From Bacteroidia bacterium (lineage in GTDB: Bacteria; Bacteroidota; Bacteroidia; J057), in assembly GCA_033391075.1 (NCBI GenBank), contig JAWPMV010000001.1, forward strand, positions 372,001-436,000: 64,000 bases of DNA, written 5' to 3'. The position numbers were made by a program, and so were the translations under genes. Positions 52,512-61,019 of this stretch are shown here, piece by piece. The notes beneath the pieces are model-generated. The model was not told the DNA's origin. It did not search any database and saw only the letters and a program-made list of their open reading frames with translations. The number at the start of each line of letters is the position of its first letter. The stretch's first letter is position 1.

Positions 52512-54233
52512 TTAATTGATTTTTACGAGTGAACCCTGAATTATTGCGATTGCGGAGGTCTTCAATTCGGCTCCGGCATTACCGGAAGCAGAAAATTGGG
52601 CATTGGCCTTATGACTTACGTTGAGGCCTTGAACATTTACATTCGCATTTGCTTTGAGGCTTATATTGGATTTCGCGTCAAGGTTTATATTACCAGCCGC
52701 TTTGAGCTTGATATCAGATTTGCTGTCCAGGATGATGCCTGCTGATGAATCAATGCTCACTTTATTCTTCTTGTCATCTTCTAGTAGGATGCGATCACTG
52801 TTCAGGAAAATCCGCTTCCCATCAGAAGTTTTTATTTCAATGCTTTGCTCACCGTCATCAAAAGTCAAGCTATGGCCACTTCTTGTTTTCAGTTGCTTTA
52901 CCGGATTTTTATCTGAGTATGCTAGCGGAGGACTATGTTTTTGATTATACAGCATACCCACTACTATCGGTGATACCTCTGAAGCTTCTTCAAATCCGAT
53001 AACAACCTCATCCCCAATTTCCGGAAGGAAAAAGGCACCAGAATTATTACTGGCCGCGAATTGAGAAAGTTTTGCCCAGAGTCCTTCATTTTCCTCCATG
53101 CCCGGCAACTGAACGTTTATTCTGTATGCTCCTGCCGGATCATTCTCCAATTTTCGTACACGGGCTCTTTGTAATCCATTCATGGATGGAGAAACGGTCT
53201 TGCTTCCAGGCATTTCCTGCCAATGATCGGGCATGCCCACCGTCAAATAGGAGATCCATGTTCCTTCCTCGATTCGGTGTTCTACTCCCTGGAGAAAGGC
53301 TTTCCCCGAATACATCTTCCCCAGACCTTTTAAGCTAAGCATATCTCCGGGGCTAATCTTTGAGGTGCCATTGATACAAATTCGACCTTTAAGTTGAGCC
53401 ATTTCCTCCTCTTTTACCTGTATATTTTTCCTGGAGGCCGTAGTTTTTGAACTGGAACTAAGGCCTTTATCAAATTTTCCCAAGCCGCTCCTTTCGGATA
53501 ATTTCCCTTTTACTAAATCCGTTGCATCATTTTTTGAGACCGAGGCTTTTCCCTGATTTGAGGGAGGACTCAAAGGCTGGGATATCAGGTACTGGTGATC
53601 CGTATCCTGTGCTATGTCCATATCCAGAATGGATTTTCCGTAGGTGATTTCCATACTGGGGGTAGTGCCCAATTGGGGGCTGGAAACCTTCAGTTTGTTA
53701 TCCCCTGAAAATACAAACATGGCATTTTTGGCAGCGAGTCTTAGGATCATTTCCCAATCACTCAACTGGTACTGGAATATTTCTATTTGCTGTTCCTCAC
53801 TGGCTTCAATCGTATGATTTATGCCGTTATCACTAAGAATTTTTTCGATCGCCTCGCTCTCTTTCATATCTGAGAACAGGCGCGTTTTCTTTTCTTGATT
53901 CAGTTTTGAGAACGTGTCAATGCAGCTTAGGCTCAAAGCAGGTACATTTCCATCCAGGATCTGGATCCTTTGGCCTGAAATCAAACCTTTGAATAAGCGG
54001 CCAGGAGGGGAGCTGCTTTCTTCTTTGATCTCAATAGATTTCCCCACTGAAAAATCATCTATTTCTGTCCCTCCAAATGCATCTTCTCCGGCATCTAATA
54101 AAAGGACTAAGTCAGCCGTAGAAAATTCATTGGCAGCTTTTTCTATCGTAATGGTTTGAATCGAAATGCCTGGGTCAATTTTATTCCCATCGAGGGAGAC
54201 GGAGATTTGGGTTATATCGTTCTGCATGCTCAT
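52512..54233 (-). CDS. VgrG/gpD-gp5-like spike protein
   Basis: 573 residues. N-terminal gp27/gpD-like part (about 1-350, QISVSLDGNKIDPGISIQT, LLRLAAKNAMFVFSGDNKLK-type segments); an OB-fold gp5 domain (about 365-450, YRINVQLPGMEENEGLWAKL, FFLPEIGDEVVIGFEE); and a C-terminal Asn/Lys/Ser-rich triple beta-helix (about 470-573, IDSSAGIILDSKSDIKLKAA and repeats of the form NINLDAKSNISLKANA). The length equals that of Afp8-type spikes, without an added effector domain. It should bridge the tube to the PAAR tip in the same operon. Confidence 0.9.
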   Translation of the reverse strand: MSMQNDITQISVSLDGNKIDPGISIQTITIEKAANEFSTADLVLLLDAGEDAFGGTEIDDFSVGKSIEIKEESSSPPGRLFKGLISGQRIQILDGNVPALSLSCIDTFSKLNQEKKTRLFSDMKESEAIEKILSDNGINHTIEASEEQQIEIFQYQLSDWEMILRLAAKNAMFVFSGDNKLKVSSPQLGTTPSMEITYGKSILDMDIAQDTDHQYLISQPLSPPSNQGKASVSKNDATDLVKGKLSERSGLGKFDKGLSSSSKTTASRKNIQVKEEEMAQLKGRICINGTSKISPGDMLSLKGLGKMYSGKAFLQGVEHRIEEGTWISYLTVGMPDHWQEMPGSKTVSPSMNGLQRARVRKLENDPAGAYRINVQLPGMEENEGLWAKLSQFAASNNSGAFFLPEIGDEVVIGFEEASEVSPIVVGMLYNQKHSPPLAYSDKNPVKQLKTRSGHSLTFDDGEQSIEIKTSDGKRIFLNSDRILLEDDKKNKVSIDSSAGIILDSKSDIKLKAAGNINLDAKSNISLKANANVNVQGLNVSHKANAQFSASGNAGAELKTSAIAIIQGSLVKIN

Positions 54234-54240
54234 AGTTTTT

Positions 54241-54696
54241 TTAGCTGTTTTCGATTACAATGCCTTCATGATAAAGTTCTAAGCTTTCTATAGCGACTTC
54301 ATTTTCCACTAATTTTAGGTCAGAGAGGATCATTTTTGCAGGCCAGGCATTAATCAGGGTCCAGGTCATGGTGGGCTTCCCGCTTTCATCCAATAAACCT
54401 ATGCTAAGCGTTTTCGGCTTGATGGTATTCAGTTGGATTTCCTTATACCAGGCCCAGAGTTGATTGCTTTTTGGAAAGACCGCTTTCTTTAACGTAATGG
54501 GACTATACTTTTGCATACCCAGCATTTTCATGGGGAAAAACTCCTTAGAATTTCCGTGCTTATACGTGATGACCTGATTTTCATCATTCAGTCCGGAAAC
54601 TTCCCGAAATGGGATTTCCTCCTCCTCTATTCTGAGTAGAAAATAGATAGTGGGTAAAGGCCAAAGATTGTTTTGATATGATCCGTCAGCGGGCAT
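54241..54696 (-). CDS. Tail tube protein (T4 gp19-like)
   Basis: 151 residues with the gp19 tube-fold pattern: YFLLRIEEEEIPFREVSGLN, KHGNSKEFFPMKMLGMQKYS, ITLKKAVFPKSNQLWAWYKE and TWTLINAWPAKMILSDLKLV. Polymerises into the inner tube of contractile-injection particles. 7 bases before VgrG. It is the only tube protein in the window; the paired tube (Afp1 and Afp5) of complete loci is absent. Confidence 0.88.
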   Translation of the reverse strand: MPADGSYQNNLWPLPTIYFLLRIEEEEIPFREVSGLNDENQVITYKHGNSKEFFPMKMLGMQKYSPITLKKAVFPKSNQLWAWYKEIQLNTIKPKTLSIGLLDESGKPTMTWTLINAWPAKMILSDLKLVENEVAIESLELYHEGIVIENS

Positions 54697-54733
54697 GGCT
54701 ATTATTTCTAAGAGGTCAAAAAGGAAATACTGC

Positions 54734-55267
54734 TCAACTTTCCAGACCAGAAATACTTGGGATTTCTGTCTGAATGGAATCGCTACCTAAGCTAAGTATA
54801 CGCACTCTGTATACCAGGGAAGGTAGATAGGGACTTCCCAGCATACTCCACATTTGACTCTGCTCTTCGAAACTCTGATTTACAAGCTCCATACTGATCT
54901 TTTCAAGAGCACCATTGCCCAGGTTCGGGCTATTTTGTGGATTGAACAGAGGTTTATTATGGAAAAATCGTACTACTTCTGAAAGGTATTTATAAGCCTT
55001 CTCTGAATTCGATAATTCAATGGAGGCGGCAAATAAAAGGTATAGGTTTATAGAAATCGGAGCCTGCTGGAGGCTCTTAGACGGATTCAGGGACGTGGAT
55101 TTTAGAGATGAATCCTCTTCAATCTTTACCAAACTAAGGATCAGCTTATGCTTTTCCAGGTCCTGTAAAGGACTTCTAACAATCAAGATATCCTCAGCTA
55201 GTTGAAAAGCTGTTTTTAGCTGCGTATTGAGTTCCTGTTGGATGGTATGAATAGCGGTTTCTATCAT
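54734..55267 (-). CDS. DUF4255 / Pvc16-N family protein
   Basis: 177 residues. MIETAIHTIQQELNTQLKTA and the central ISINLYLLFAASIELSNSEK-type segment are typical of DUF4255, the N-terminal part of Pvc16/Afp16, which ends the tube in extracellular contractile injection systems. It is first in the five-gene operon (37 bases before the tube gene) and begins about 300 bases after the stop of an HTCS gene. It is the best marker that this cluster belongs to the extracellular injection family and is not a T6SS fragment. Confidence 0.85.
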   Translation of the reverse strand: MIETAIHTIQQELNTQLKTAFQLAEDILIVRSPLQDLEKHKLILSLVKIEEDSSLKSTSLNPSKSLQQAPISINLYLLFAASIELSNSEKAYKYLSEVVRFFHNKPLFNPQNSPNLGNGALEKISMELVNQSFEEQSQMWSMLGSPYLPSLVYRVRILSLGSDSIQTEIPSISGLES

Positions 55268-55568
55268 TGTGATTTCTAAAAAATTGATCCTCTTTGGGTT
55301 TCAAAGGAGTGTAGCTTCAGGCTTTAGTATGTGGGAGATAAATCTTTGGAAGGAGAATACTAATCTTAGGCTATTCTCATAAGTTAACAGAATTTTTCGA
55401 AATATTGGAAGGGGCCAAATGGGAAAAATTCCTTAGGGTCGAATAGGAATCATTGCTGGGCAGGATGAAGTAATGTCAAGCATAGAGCGACGATTACAAG
55501 CTCATCGCTACGGATTAAATGGAACAAATTCTTGAGCAAAATCCTCCTTCAGTACCTGGGAGTTTCGA
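55268..55568. other. Regulatory gap between the second HTCS and the tube/spike operon
   Basis: 301 bases, noncoding. Two weak features: TTGGAAGG at 55346-55353 and 55405-55412, and GATTA words at 55492 and 55513 (21 bp apart). The strong GTCGCA array of the other locus is absent. No clear TAnnTTTG box seen on the minus strand. It must hold the promoter of the operon. Confidence 0.4.
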
Positions 55569-58500
55569 TTATTTCTTGGTCAGATTTTTCGGGGGAAAGC
55601 CAAATTCTTTGGAGAAGGCTCTGGAGAAATAAGAAGGATCAGAAAATCCCACCTCATAGGCAATTTGAGAAACGGCCTGCTCAGAACCTTGTAGGAGTTC
55701 TTTGGCTTTGAATAAGCGAATGGCCCGAATGTATTGGGTGGCAGATCTATTGGTGAGGGCCTTAATCTTCATGTACAATTGGGTGCGACTCAGGCCCAAT
55801 TTTTCGCAGAGCAGATCAACTCCCAGATCAGGATTCTGCATATTTTCCTCTATCACTGCACGCACTTTTAAGATAAACGTGTCTTCCTGCTTTACCTCAA
55901 CTTCTTCACTGTCTTCCGGTACTTCCAGATTGAGGTAACGGTCTTGCAGTTTTTGCCGGAGCTTCTGCAATTGTTCCAAACGGATGAGTAGTTCTTTTTT
56001 GTTGAAAGGCTTGGTTAGATAAGCATCCGCTCCTCTGCTAAGGCCTGTTAATTTGGAATCATCATCGGCTTTGGCAGTTAACAGGACGATTGGGATGTGA
56101 CTGGTCCTCTCATCCTCTTTTAGGGTAGCACATACCTCATAACCATCTTTAATCGGCATCATGATATCACTGATGATCAGATCAGGAACTTCTTGTACTG
56201 CCAGCTCTATACCTTCTTTACCATCCCGCGCAATAAGAAGTTCGTAGTTGTCCTCTAAGAGGGATTCGAGGTAGGTAACTACATCCGCATTATCTTCAAT
56301 GAGCAGGAGTTTGATGGGATTTATAGGGAAAGAAGTATTGCTCTTGGCAGCAGTAGCATCCAGTTTTGGCCTGATTGGGAGATTTACCTGAATTTCTGCT
56401 TCCGATATTTCCTGGATAGATTCCTCCTGGCTGATAGGAATTGTCAGACTAAAGGTAGAACCTTTATTTAGCCTGCTTTCAGCTCTAATCTCTCCCTCCA
56501 TGAGTGTTACTAATTCTTTCGTGAGGGCCAGTCCTATTCCCGTTCCTTCTCCTTTCCGGCTTGAGCTGGTATCCACTTGATAAAAACGGTCAAAAATATA
56601 GGGAAGCTTATCTTCCGGAATTCCCAAGCCTGTATCTTTAATGGACAACTTCAGATATTCCTTTGAAGGCTGATTGGGATCTGCACTTTTGTCAAGTATC
56701 AAATAGATGTTGCCAGCTTCTGGCGTAAACCTGATCGCATTGGACAAGAGGTTGGAAATGACGCGTAACATTTTCTCCCGGTCAAAATCCATCCAAAGTT
56801 CCTCCATTTCGCAAAGGAAATGCAGAGCAATATCCTTACTCTCTGCCAGGGATTGGAAGGATTCAAATACATAGCTCAGGTAGAAAACAATATCTCCCTG
56901 TTTTTTATTCAGGCTTAGGCTCCCTGACTCCAGTTTTCGCAGGTCCAGAATCTGATTGACGAGGTCCAGCAATTGGGTATTATTTCGCTGAATGAGATTC
57001 AAGCCTTTATCTGTCCATTTTTTAGGTTCAGACTTTATTTGATCTACCATACCGCCTATGACCGTAAGAGGGGTCCTAAATTCATGGGAGATATTGGTGA
57101 AAAATCGGGATTTGAGAATATCCATCTCCTCCAGCTTTCTTTTTTGCTCACTGACCTCGGTATTCAAGCCAACCAAAATCCTATTGGCTTTTTGCTTCTG
57201 ATAGTAATACCAGGCAAAAGCCAGAATCACCAGAATGGCAACAATCAAGGCAATCCACATAGCCTTTTGGGCATTCTTTTCCTCATTGAGTTTCTGTTCC
57301 TGCTCAAAGGAAAGCTGTTGTTTTTCCTGCTCAAATTTATGTCGGGCTTCCATTTGCGCCAGAGCCCGGGTGTTTTCCTTGTTAAATAGAGAATCCTGCA
57401 AATTTTTATGCAATTCCAGATAGGCCAGGGCTTTAGGGCTATTGTCTTTTTTCTTATAGAGGCGATATAAGAATTCTGCTGTTTGGGAATGCAAGTTTTT
57501 TACTCCTGCCAAAGATGCGATATTCAAACCTTCCTCAGCATAAGAAATGGCTTGCTCAAAATTTCCTTCTCTTTCGCTGACTTGTGCCAGCGTCAATAGG
57601 GTTTCTATATGAGTAGTTTCCGCCCGAAAATTCTCGCAGATGATATGAGCTTTGTCTAAGAAAAAAGTAGCCGAATCCAGTTGGCCTAGATTCAGGTAGC
57701 AGCTTCCCATTTTCTGTAAAATATTTGCCGTTACTCTTTGGTCACTGCTTGCCGTTTTCTCTTGAATTCCTAATGCCTGGTGAAAATAAGATAAAGAGTT
57801 CCTGAACTTCTCCTGTTTCATATTAATGATTCCCAGGCCAGCCAAATTTGATGCTAATACCCTGACATCCTCTATTTTTTCACTTATTTCAATGGCTCTC
57901 CTTAAGTAGGTTTCTGCCATGTCCAGGTTCCCATTTTCTTCATAGAGCCTGGCCAAAAACTTTAAAGCAGAGCAGACTTTTAGGTCGGAATTCATCTCTT
58001 CCGATAGTTGAAGATTGTATAAATAGTAATCGAGACTTTGGGCAAATTGTCCATTCATTTTATAGGCAAGAGCCATTTTAACAAGCACGTTCGATTCTTT
58101 TTCTTTATCCTGAATCTCACGACTTAATTCAAGCGCCTGCTCATAATAGTACATGGACTTTTCAAGATCATCCTGAAAAGTTGCGGTTAATCCCAGATTG
58201 ATCAGGATAATGATGATGGTAGGCTTTGCTCCGAGTTCTTTGTGAATCTCAAATCCTTTCAGAAAATATAGCTCAGCTTTCTCGTATTTTTTCTGGTCTA
58301 AAAATATGGTTCCGATGTTATTAACTGCCGCTGCCTCACCTTCTATATTTCCCCTTTTCTTTTCTATGGCCAAAGCCCTTTCATAGGCTTCCAAAGCCTT
58401 ATCTGTATTTTTCAGAGATTTGTATAAAGTAGCCTGATTCATCACTACACTTGCCAGGGTCATCTGGTCATTCAATTCTTCAGCCAGTTTTTCAGCTTTT

Positions 58501-58823
58501 TCAAAATACCATAGCGCGCTATCCGTCCGATTCGCATAGAAATGAATGATCCCCAATACCCTCAGAATGTTATCGATCTTTTGGTCAAAATGGATCTCCT
58601 TGGCAAGTTCGTAGCTCTGATGGCCTACAGCAAGTGCTGAGTCCGGCTTTACCGAGCGCATGATATAGGCCAATTCTCCCAGCATATTGACATGCATGGT
58701 ATCACCCTGAGCATTCCCCAGGACACGCTTCAGGCTATCTGCACGCGGAGTTTGAGACCATGAAAAAAGGGGAATAAAGCAAAGGAGGAAAATGTGTGCA
58801 CGAAAAAACTTAATCATTCGCAA
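55569..58823 (-). CDS. Second hybrid two-component system regulator (HTCS) with TPR sensor
   Basis: 1084 residues. Signal peptide MRMIKFFRAHIFLLCFIPLF ending at SWSQ; extensive TPR sensor (about 60-460: KNTDKALEAYERALAIEKKR, QKKYEKAELYFLKGFEIHKE and others); a coiled segment rich in Lys/Glu/Gln before the membrane; helix MWIALIVAILVILAFAWYYY (about 521-541); histidine kinase with FTNISHEFRTPLTVIG (His about 578); receiver DLIISDIMMPIKDGYEV (Asp about 884); AraC-type domain (about 980-1084, ending VGFSDPSYFSRAFSKEFGFP). All catalytic residues are present. It ends 302 bases upstream of the tube/spike operon on the same strand, so it is the natural candidate activator of that operon. Confidence 0.9.
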   Translation of the reverse strand: MRMIKFFRAHIFLLCFIPLFSWSQTPRADSLKRVLGNAQGDTMHVNMLGELAYIMRSVKPDSALAVGHQSYELAKEIHFDQKIDNILRVLGIIHFYANRTDSALWYFEKAEKLAEELNDQMTLASVVMNQATLYKSLKNTDKALEAYERALAIEKKRGNIEGEAAAVNNIGTIFLDQKKYEKAELYFLKGFEIHKELGAKPTIIIILINLGLTATFQDDLEKSMYYYEQALELSREIQDKEKESNVLVKMALAYKMNGQFAQSLDYYLYNLQLSEEMNSDLKVCSALKFLARLYEENGNLDMAETYLRRAIEISEKIEDVRVLASNLAGLGIINMKQEKFRNSLSYFHQALGIQEKTASSDQRVTANILQKMGSCYLNLGQLDSATFFLDKAHIICENFRAETTHIETLLTLAQVSEREGNFEQAISYAEEGLNIASLAGVKNLHSQTAEFLYRLYKKKDNSPKALAYLELHKNLQDSLFNKENTRALAQMEARHKFEQEKQQLSFEQEQKLNEEKNAQKAMWIALIVAILVILAFAWYYYQKQKANRILVGLNTEVSEQKRKLEEMDILKSRFFTNISHEFRTPLTVIGGMVDQIKSEPKKWTDKGLNLIQRNNTQLLDLVNQILDLRKLESGSLSLNKKQGDIVFYLSYVFESFQSLAESKDIALHFLCEMEELWMDFDREKMLRVISNLLSNAIRFTPEAGNIYLILDKSADPNQPSKEYLKLSIKDTGLGIPEDKLPYIFDRFYQVDTSSSRKGEGTGIGLALTKELVTLMEGEIRAESRLNKGSTFSLTIPISQEESIQEISEAEIQVNLPIRPKLDATAAKSNTSFPINPIKLLLIEDNADVVTYLESLLEDNYELLIARDGKEGIELAVQEVPDLIISDIMMPIKDGYEVCATLKEDERTSHIPIVLLTAKADDDSKLTGLSRGADAYLTKPFNKKELLIRLEQLQKLRQKLQDRYLNLEVPEDSEEVEVKQEDTFILKVRAVIEENMQNPDLGVDLLCEKLGLSRTQLYMKIKALTNRSATQYIRAIRLFKAKELLQGSEQAVSQIAYEVGFSDPSYFSRAFSKEFGFPPKNLTKK

Positions 58824-58878
58824 TAGATCGACAAGGCGGAATTCAAGATTTAAATTACATATAATTTAGACAATATGT

Positions 58879-59169
58879 TCAGCAAATTGTTTCGTTGACC
58901 TTGCTAAAAAGGGCTAAGGGATCGATATCCGTTTCAAGTACCTCAACTTGAATAGTTTTATTCCGACTTTTTGTTATGCTGGCTTGCCTAGCGATCTGGG
59001 AAGTTCTTTTTATTCTGGTATTGAGGACTTCTATTTTATCTCCTTTTGCGTAGGCATAAAATTCATCTCGTTGAGAAAAATAAAATCCCTGATTCGACCC
59101 TGTAATTCCGATTTGCTTGTGGGAGATGAATTGGCTGTCAACAGCAGGAGCCTCAGAGATTTTGTGGAC
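58879..59169 (-). pseudogene. Minus-strand coding relic without a start codon
   Basis: An open minus-strand stretch of 96 codons with protein-like composition and no Met (for example AVDSQFISHKQIGITGSNQG, YAYAKGDKIEVLNTRIKR, QVEVLETDIDPLALFSKV), bounded upstream by a TAA. A further frame-shifted stretch (SPSDIAFGKNEYQDLAAHL) continues toward 59361. It looks like the 3' end of a decayed gene, 56 bases before the HTCS start. Family unknown. The plus-strand frame 58948-59361 is its mirror image with Phe/Cys-rich composition and is not preferred. Confidence 0.4.
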
Positions 59170-59416
59170 TTAAAAATATCAAATTTGAAACATTGTGTAG
59201 TAAACAACATGCCCTTAGAAATTCATAAAACATCCCATACATTGGAGCAAAAATTCTTTTCCGTTTCTGGAATTTACGAATCTAACATGCAACAAATAAT
59301 AAGTGGGCTGCCAGATCCTGATATTCATTTTTACCAAAAGCGATATCTGAAGGGCTTTTAGCAAATCTTTGTACTCAAATTTTGTAATAAAAAAAAACCC
59401 CTCTATATTAACTAGT

Positions 59417-59432
59417 AATTGGTAAGCTAATT
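59417..59432 (+). promoter_or_regulatory. Imperfect copy of the GntR operator, upstream of the regulator itself
   Basis: AATTGGTAAGCTAATT matches the perfect palindrome at 60751 in 13 of 16 positions. It ends 6 bases before the ATG of the GntR gene, so binding would block initiation: probable autorepression. Confidence 0.6.
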
Positions 59433-59438
59433 TCCCCT

Positions 59439-60158
59439 ATGGCTATTTTATTCGAAAACGGATCTGGCAAAATCTTCAAAGAAATTTCCTGGGCAAGACC
59501 TTCAGAAAAAATAATTGATCAAATCAGGACCATGATTAGAGAGGGTCAATTGAAACCTGGAGATAAATTGCCTCCAGAGCGGAAATTAGTTGAGCAATTT
59601 GGAGTTGGAAGAGGGCATGTTAGAGATGCTCTTAAGAAGTTGGAATTTTATGGAATCCTAAAGACCTTTCCTCAAAACGGGACAGTTGTTGCAGGCTTGG
59701 GAGTAAAAGCCCTTGAAGGATTGATTTCGAATGTGCTGCAAATTGAAGATCCCGATTTTCACTCTTTGGTAGAGACACGTCTGATGCTGGAAGTAAAAGC
59801 CGTAAGTCTTGCTGCGGAAAGAAGAACGGAGGAAGATTTGACTCAGATCTCAAATGCATTATCAGAGTTTGGTAAAAAGGTAGAAATGGAGGATGCAGGG
59901 GTAGAAGAAGACCTGATATTTCACCTGAAAATAGCTGAAGCAAGTAAGAATTCAGTCCTGAGATCACTCTCCATGATCATTTTTCCTGACATGGTAAAAT
60001 ATTCTCAAAAACTCGATATATGTGGAGATGGACGCTTCCGTCAATCCCTTACGGAACACCATGAAATCCTTGAACATATCTATGCAAAGGATCCGGAGAA
60101 AGCAGCAAACGCTATGCGTTTACACCTCGATGATATGCTTGACAAGGGTTCTATCTAA
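59439..60158 (+). CDS. GntR-family transcriptional regulator, FadR subfamily (FCD domain)
   Basis: 239 residues. Winged helix at about 18-80 with the GntR signature LKPGDKLPPERKLVEQFGVG and GHVRDALKKLEFYGIL; C-terminal FCD sensor (about 95-235) with conserved metal-site residues Asp and His in DLIFHLKIAEA, TEHHEILEHI and AMRLHLDDM. FCD regulators bind sugar acids or carboxylates and often repress uronate or alginate catabolism genes. Such a role fits the downstream exported PKD lipoprotein and beta-helix protein, but the effector is unknown. Start at ATG 59439; operator-like palindromes before it and upstream of the next gene. Confidence 0.92.
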   Translation: MAILFENGSGKIFKEISWARPSEKIIDQIRTMIREGQLKPGDKLPPERKLVEQFGVGRGHVRDALKKLEFYGILKTFPQNGTVVAGLGVKALEGLISNVLQIEDPDFHSLVETRLMLEVKAVSLAAERRTEEDLTQISNALSEFGKKVEMEDAGVEEDLIFHLKIAEASKNSVLRSLSMIIFPDMVKYSQKLDICGDGRFRQSLTEHHEILEHIYAKDPEKAANAMRLHLDDMLDKGSI

Positions 60159-60369
60159 ATAATTCACCCGAAGGTCCCAAACCCACATTGCGGACTCATA
60201 TGAATCCTCTCTTTTGAAATTACATTCCTCCTCTCAGAGATATGCTGGAAGGAATAAATTGTTTTTTGCTGAAAATAAATCTGTGGAATTGTAATTAACT
60301 CTTCCGATAGAGAGGGGATGCAGATTTAAGTGCCATCTATGAATAATTCATTCTCTGTCCATCACCTAT

Positions 60370-60639
60370 TCACTTTATAAGATTACATTTCCCCAAGATA
60401 TGGGACTGATGTACTAAAATAAAGTCGAGCTTCTTATCAGGTGGACATTGAATTAAGAACCGGTGTATTTCTTTGGTTTGCCAATAGATGATACAAGCAA
60501 GAATCAAGTCTAAGTAAGTGGGGGTGTTTTTCTGTTCAATCCAGTCCCTGGCATTGAATAAGGCACTTTTTGTATATCTGAGCTGATCGAAACAATTGAA
60601 TTCTGTAGTTTTTCTACGATAAATGGAAAAAATATGGCT
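60370..60639 (-). pseudogene. C-terminal relic of a Tn3-family-like transposase
   Basis: An open minus-strand frame of 89 codons, without start, with TEFNCFDQLRYTKSALFNAR, IEQKNTPTYLDLILACIIYW, EIHRFLIQCPPDKKLD and FILVHQSHILGKCNLIK. The block LDLILACIIYWQTKEIHR and the final HQSHILGKC segment resemble the conserved end of Tn3 transposases (L-L-I-W-x-T...hisP...hI...G.Y). The rest of the gene and its inverted repeats are missing. A dead mobile element, inserted between regulator and target. Confidence 0.5.
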
Positions 60640-60750
60640 TTAATCTTTACTCCATATTTAGCTCCAGATCAGATGACTATCAGCTATATTTAATTGTATA
60701 AGAAATAAAAAAAGAAGCAAAAAGTTTGGTTGTTTAATCACTTCAACATA

Positions 60751-60766
60751 AATTGGTTAACCAATT
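60751..60766. promoter_or_regulatory. Perfect GntR/FadR-type operator palindrome
   Basis: AATTGGTTAACCAATT, an exact 16-bp palindrome. The core TTGG-N4-CCAA is the type bound by FCD-class GntR regulators such as UxuR/ExuR. It lies about 254 bases upstream of the PKD lipoprotein gene and about 590 downstream of the regulator stop, with a near copy before the regulator gene. Confidence 0.7.
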
Positions 60767-61019
60767 ACCAAATATGGCACTTTAACATGTCTATTTAAAA
60801 AAGAATAGTGTGTTATGGTGGGCGTGCAGTACTTACTATACAAGCGTATGAGGTAGTGTCAGCACAATAGAAAGGACAGTGTAGGGGGGCAAAACGTGAA
60901 GAATGACTCGTGGATTTAACACTTTGTACATATAGTTCAGATTTTAACCCTATAAATAGGCTCAAATAAAAGCCTATAATAAAATTTCATATTCTTTAAA
61001 ACTTGGAAAAATAGCAAAA

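Larger units (their letters stand above)
60159..61019. other. Long intergenic region with transposase relic and operator
   Basis: 860 bases between the GntR gene and the PKD lipoprotein. It holds the Tn3-like relic (60370-60639), the perfect 16-bp palindrome (60751-60766), and AT-rich DNA toward 61019 that should contain the promoter. No TAnnTTTG box with a matched -33 was found. Nothing else of note. Confidence 0.5.

Noticed and set aside
55346-55517. TTGGAAGG and GATTA repeats before the tube/spike operon as HTCS sites
   Set aside because: Only short words; the 72/21 bp geometry is not reproduced. Mentioned as weak features only.
59080-59110. T-loop-like GGGTCGAATC on the minus strand as part of a tRNA
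   Set aside because: No acceptor, D or anticodon stem around it; lies inside the coding relic.
58948-59361. Open plus-strand frame of 137 codons from a TTG
   Set aside because: Phe/Cys-rich N-terminal part; the opposite strand in the same codon register has a more protein-like composition (58879-59169), so this is probably its mirror.
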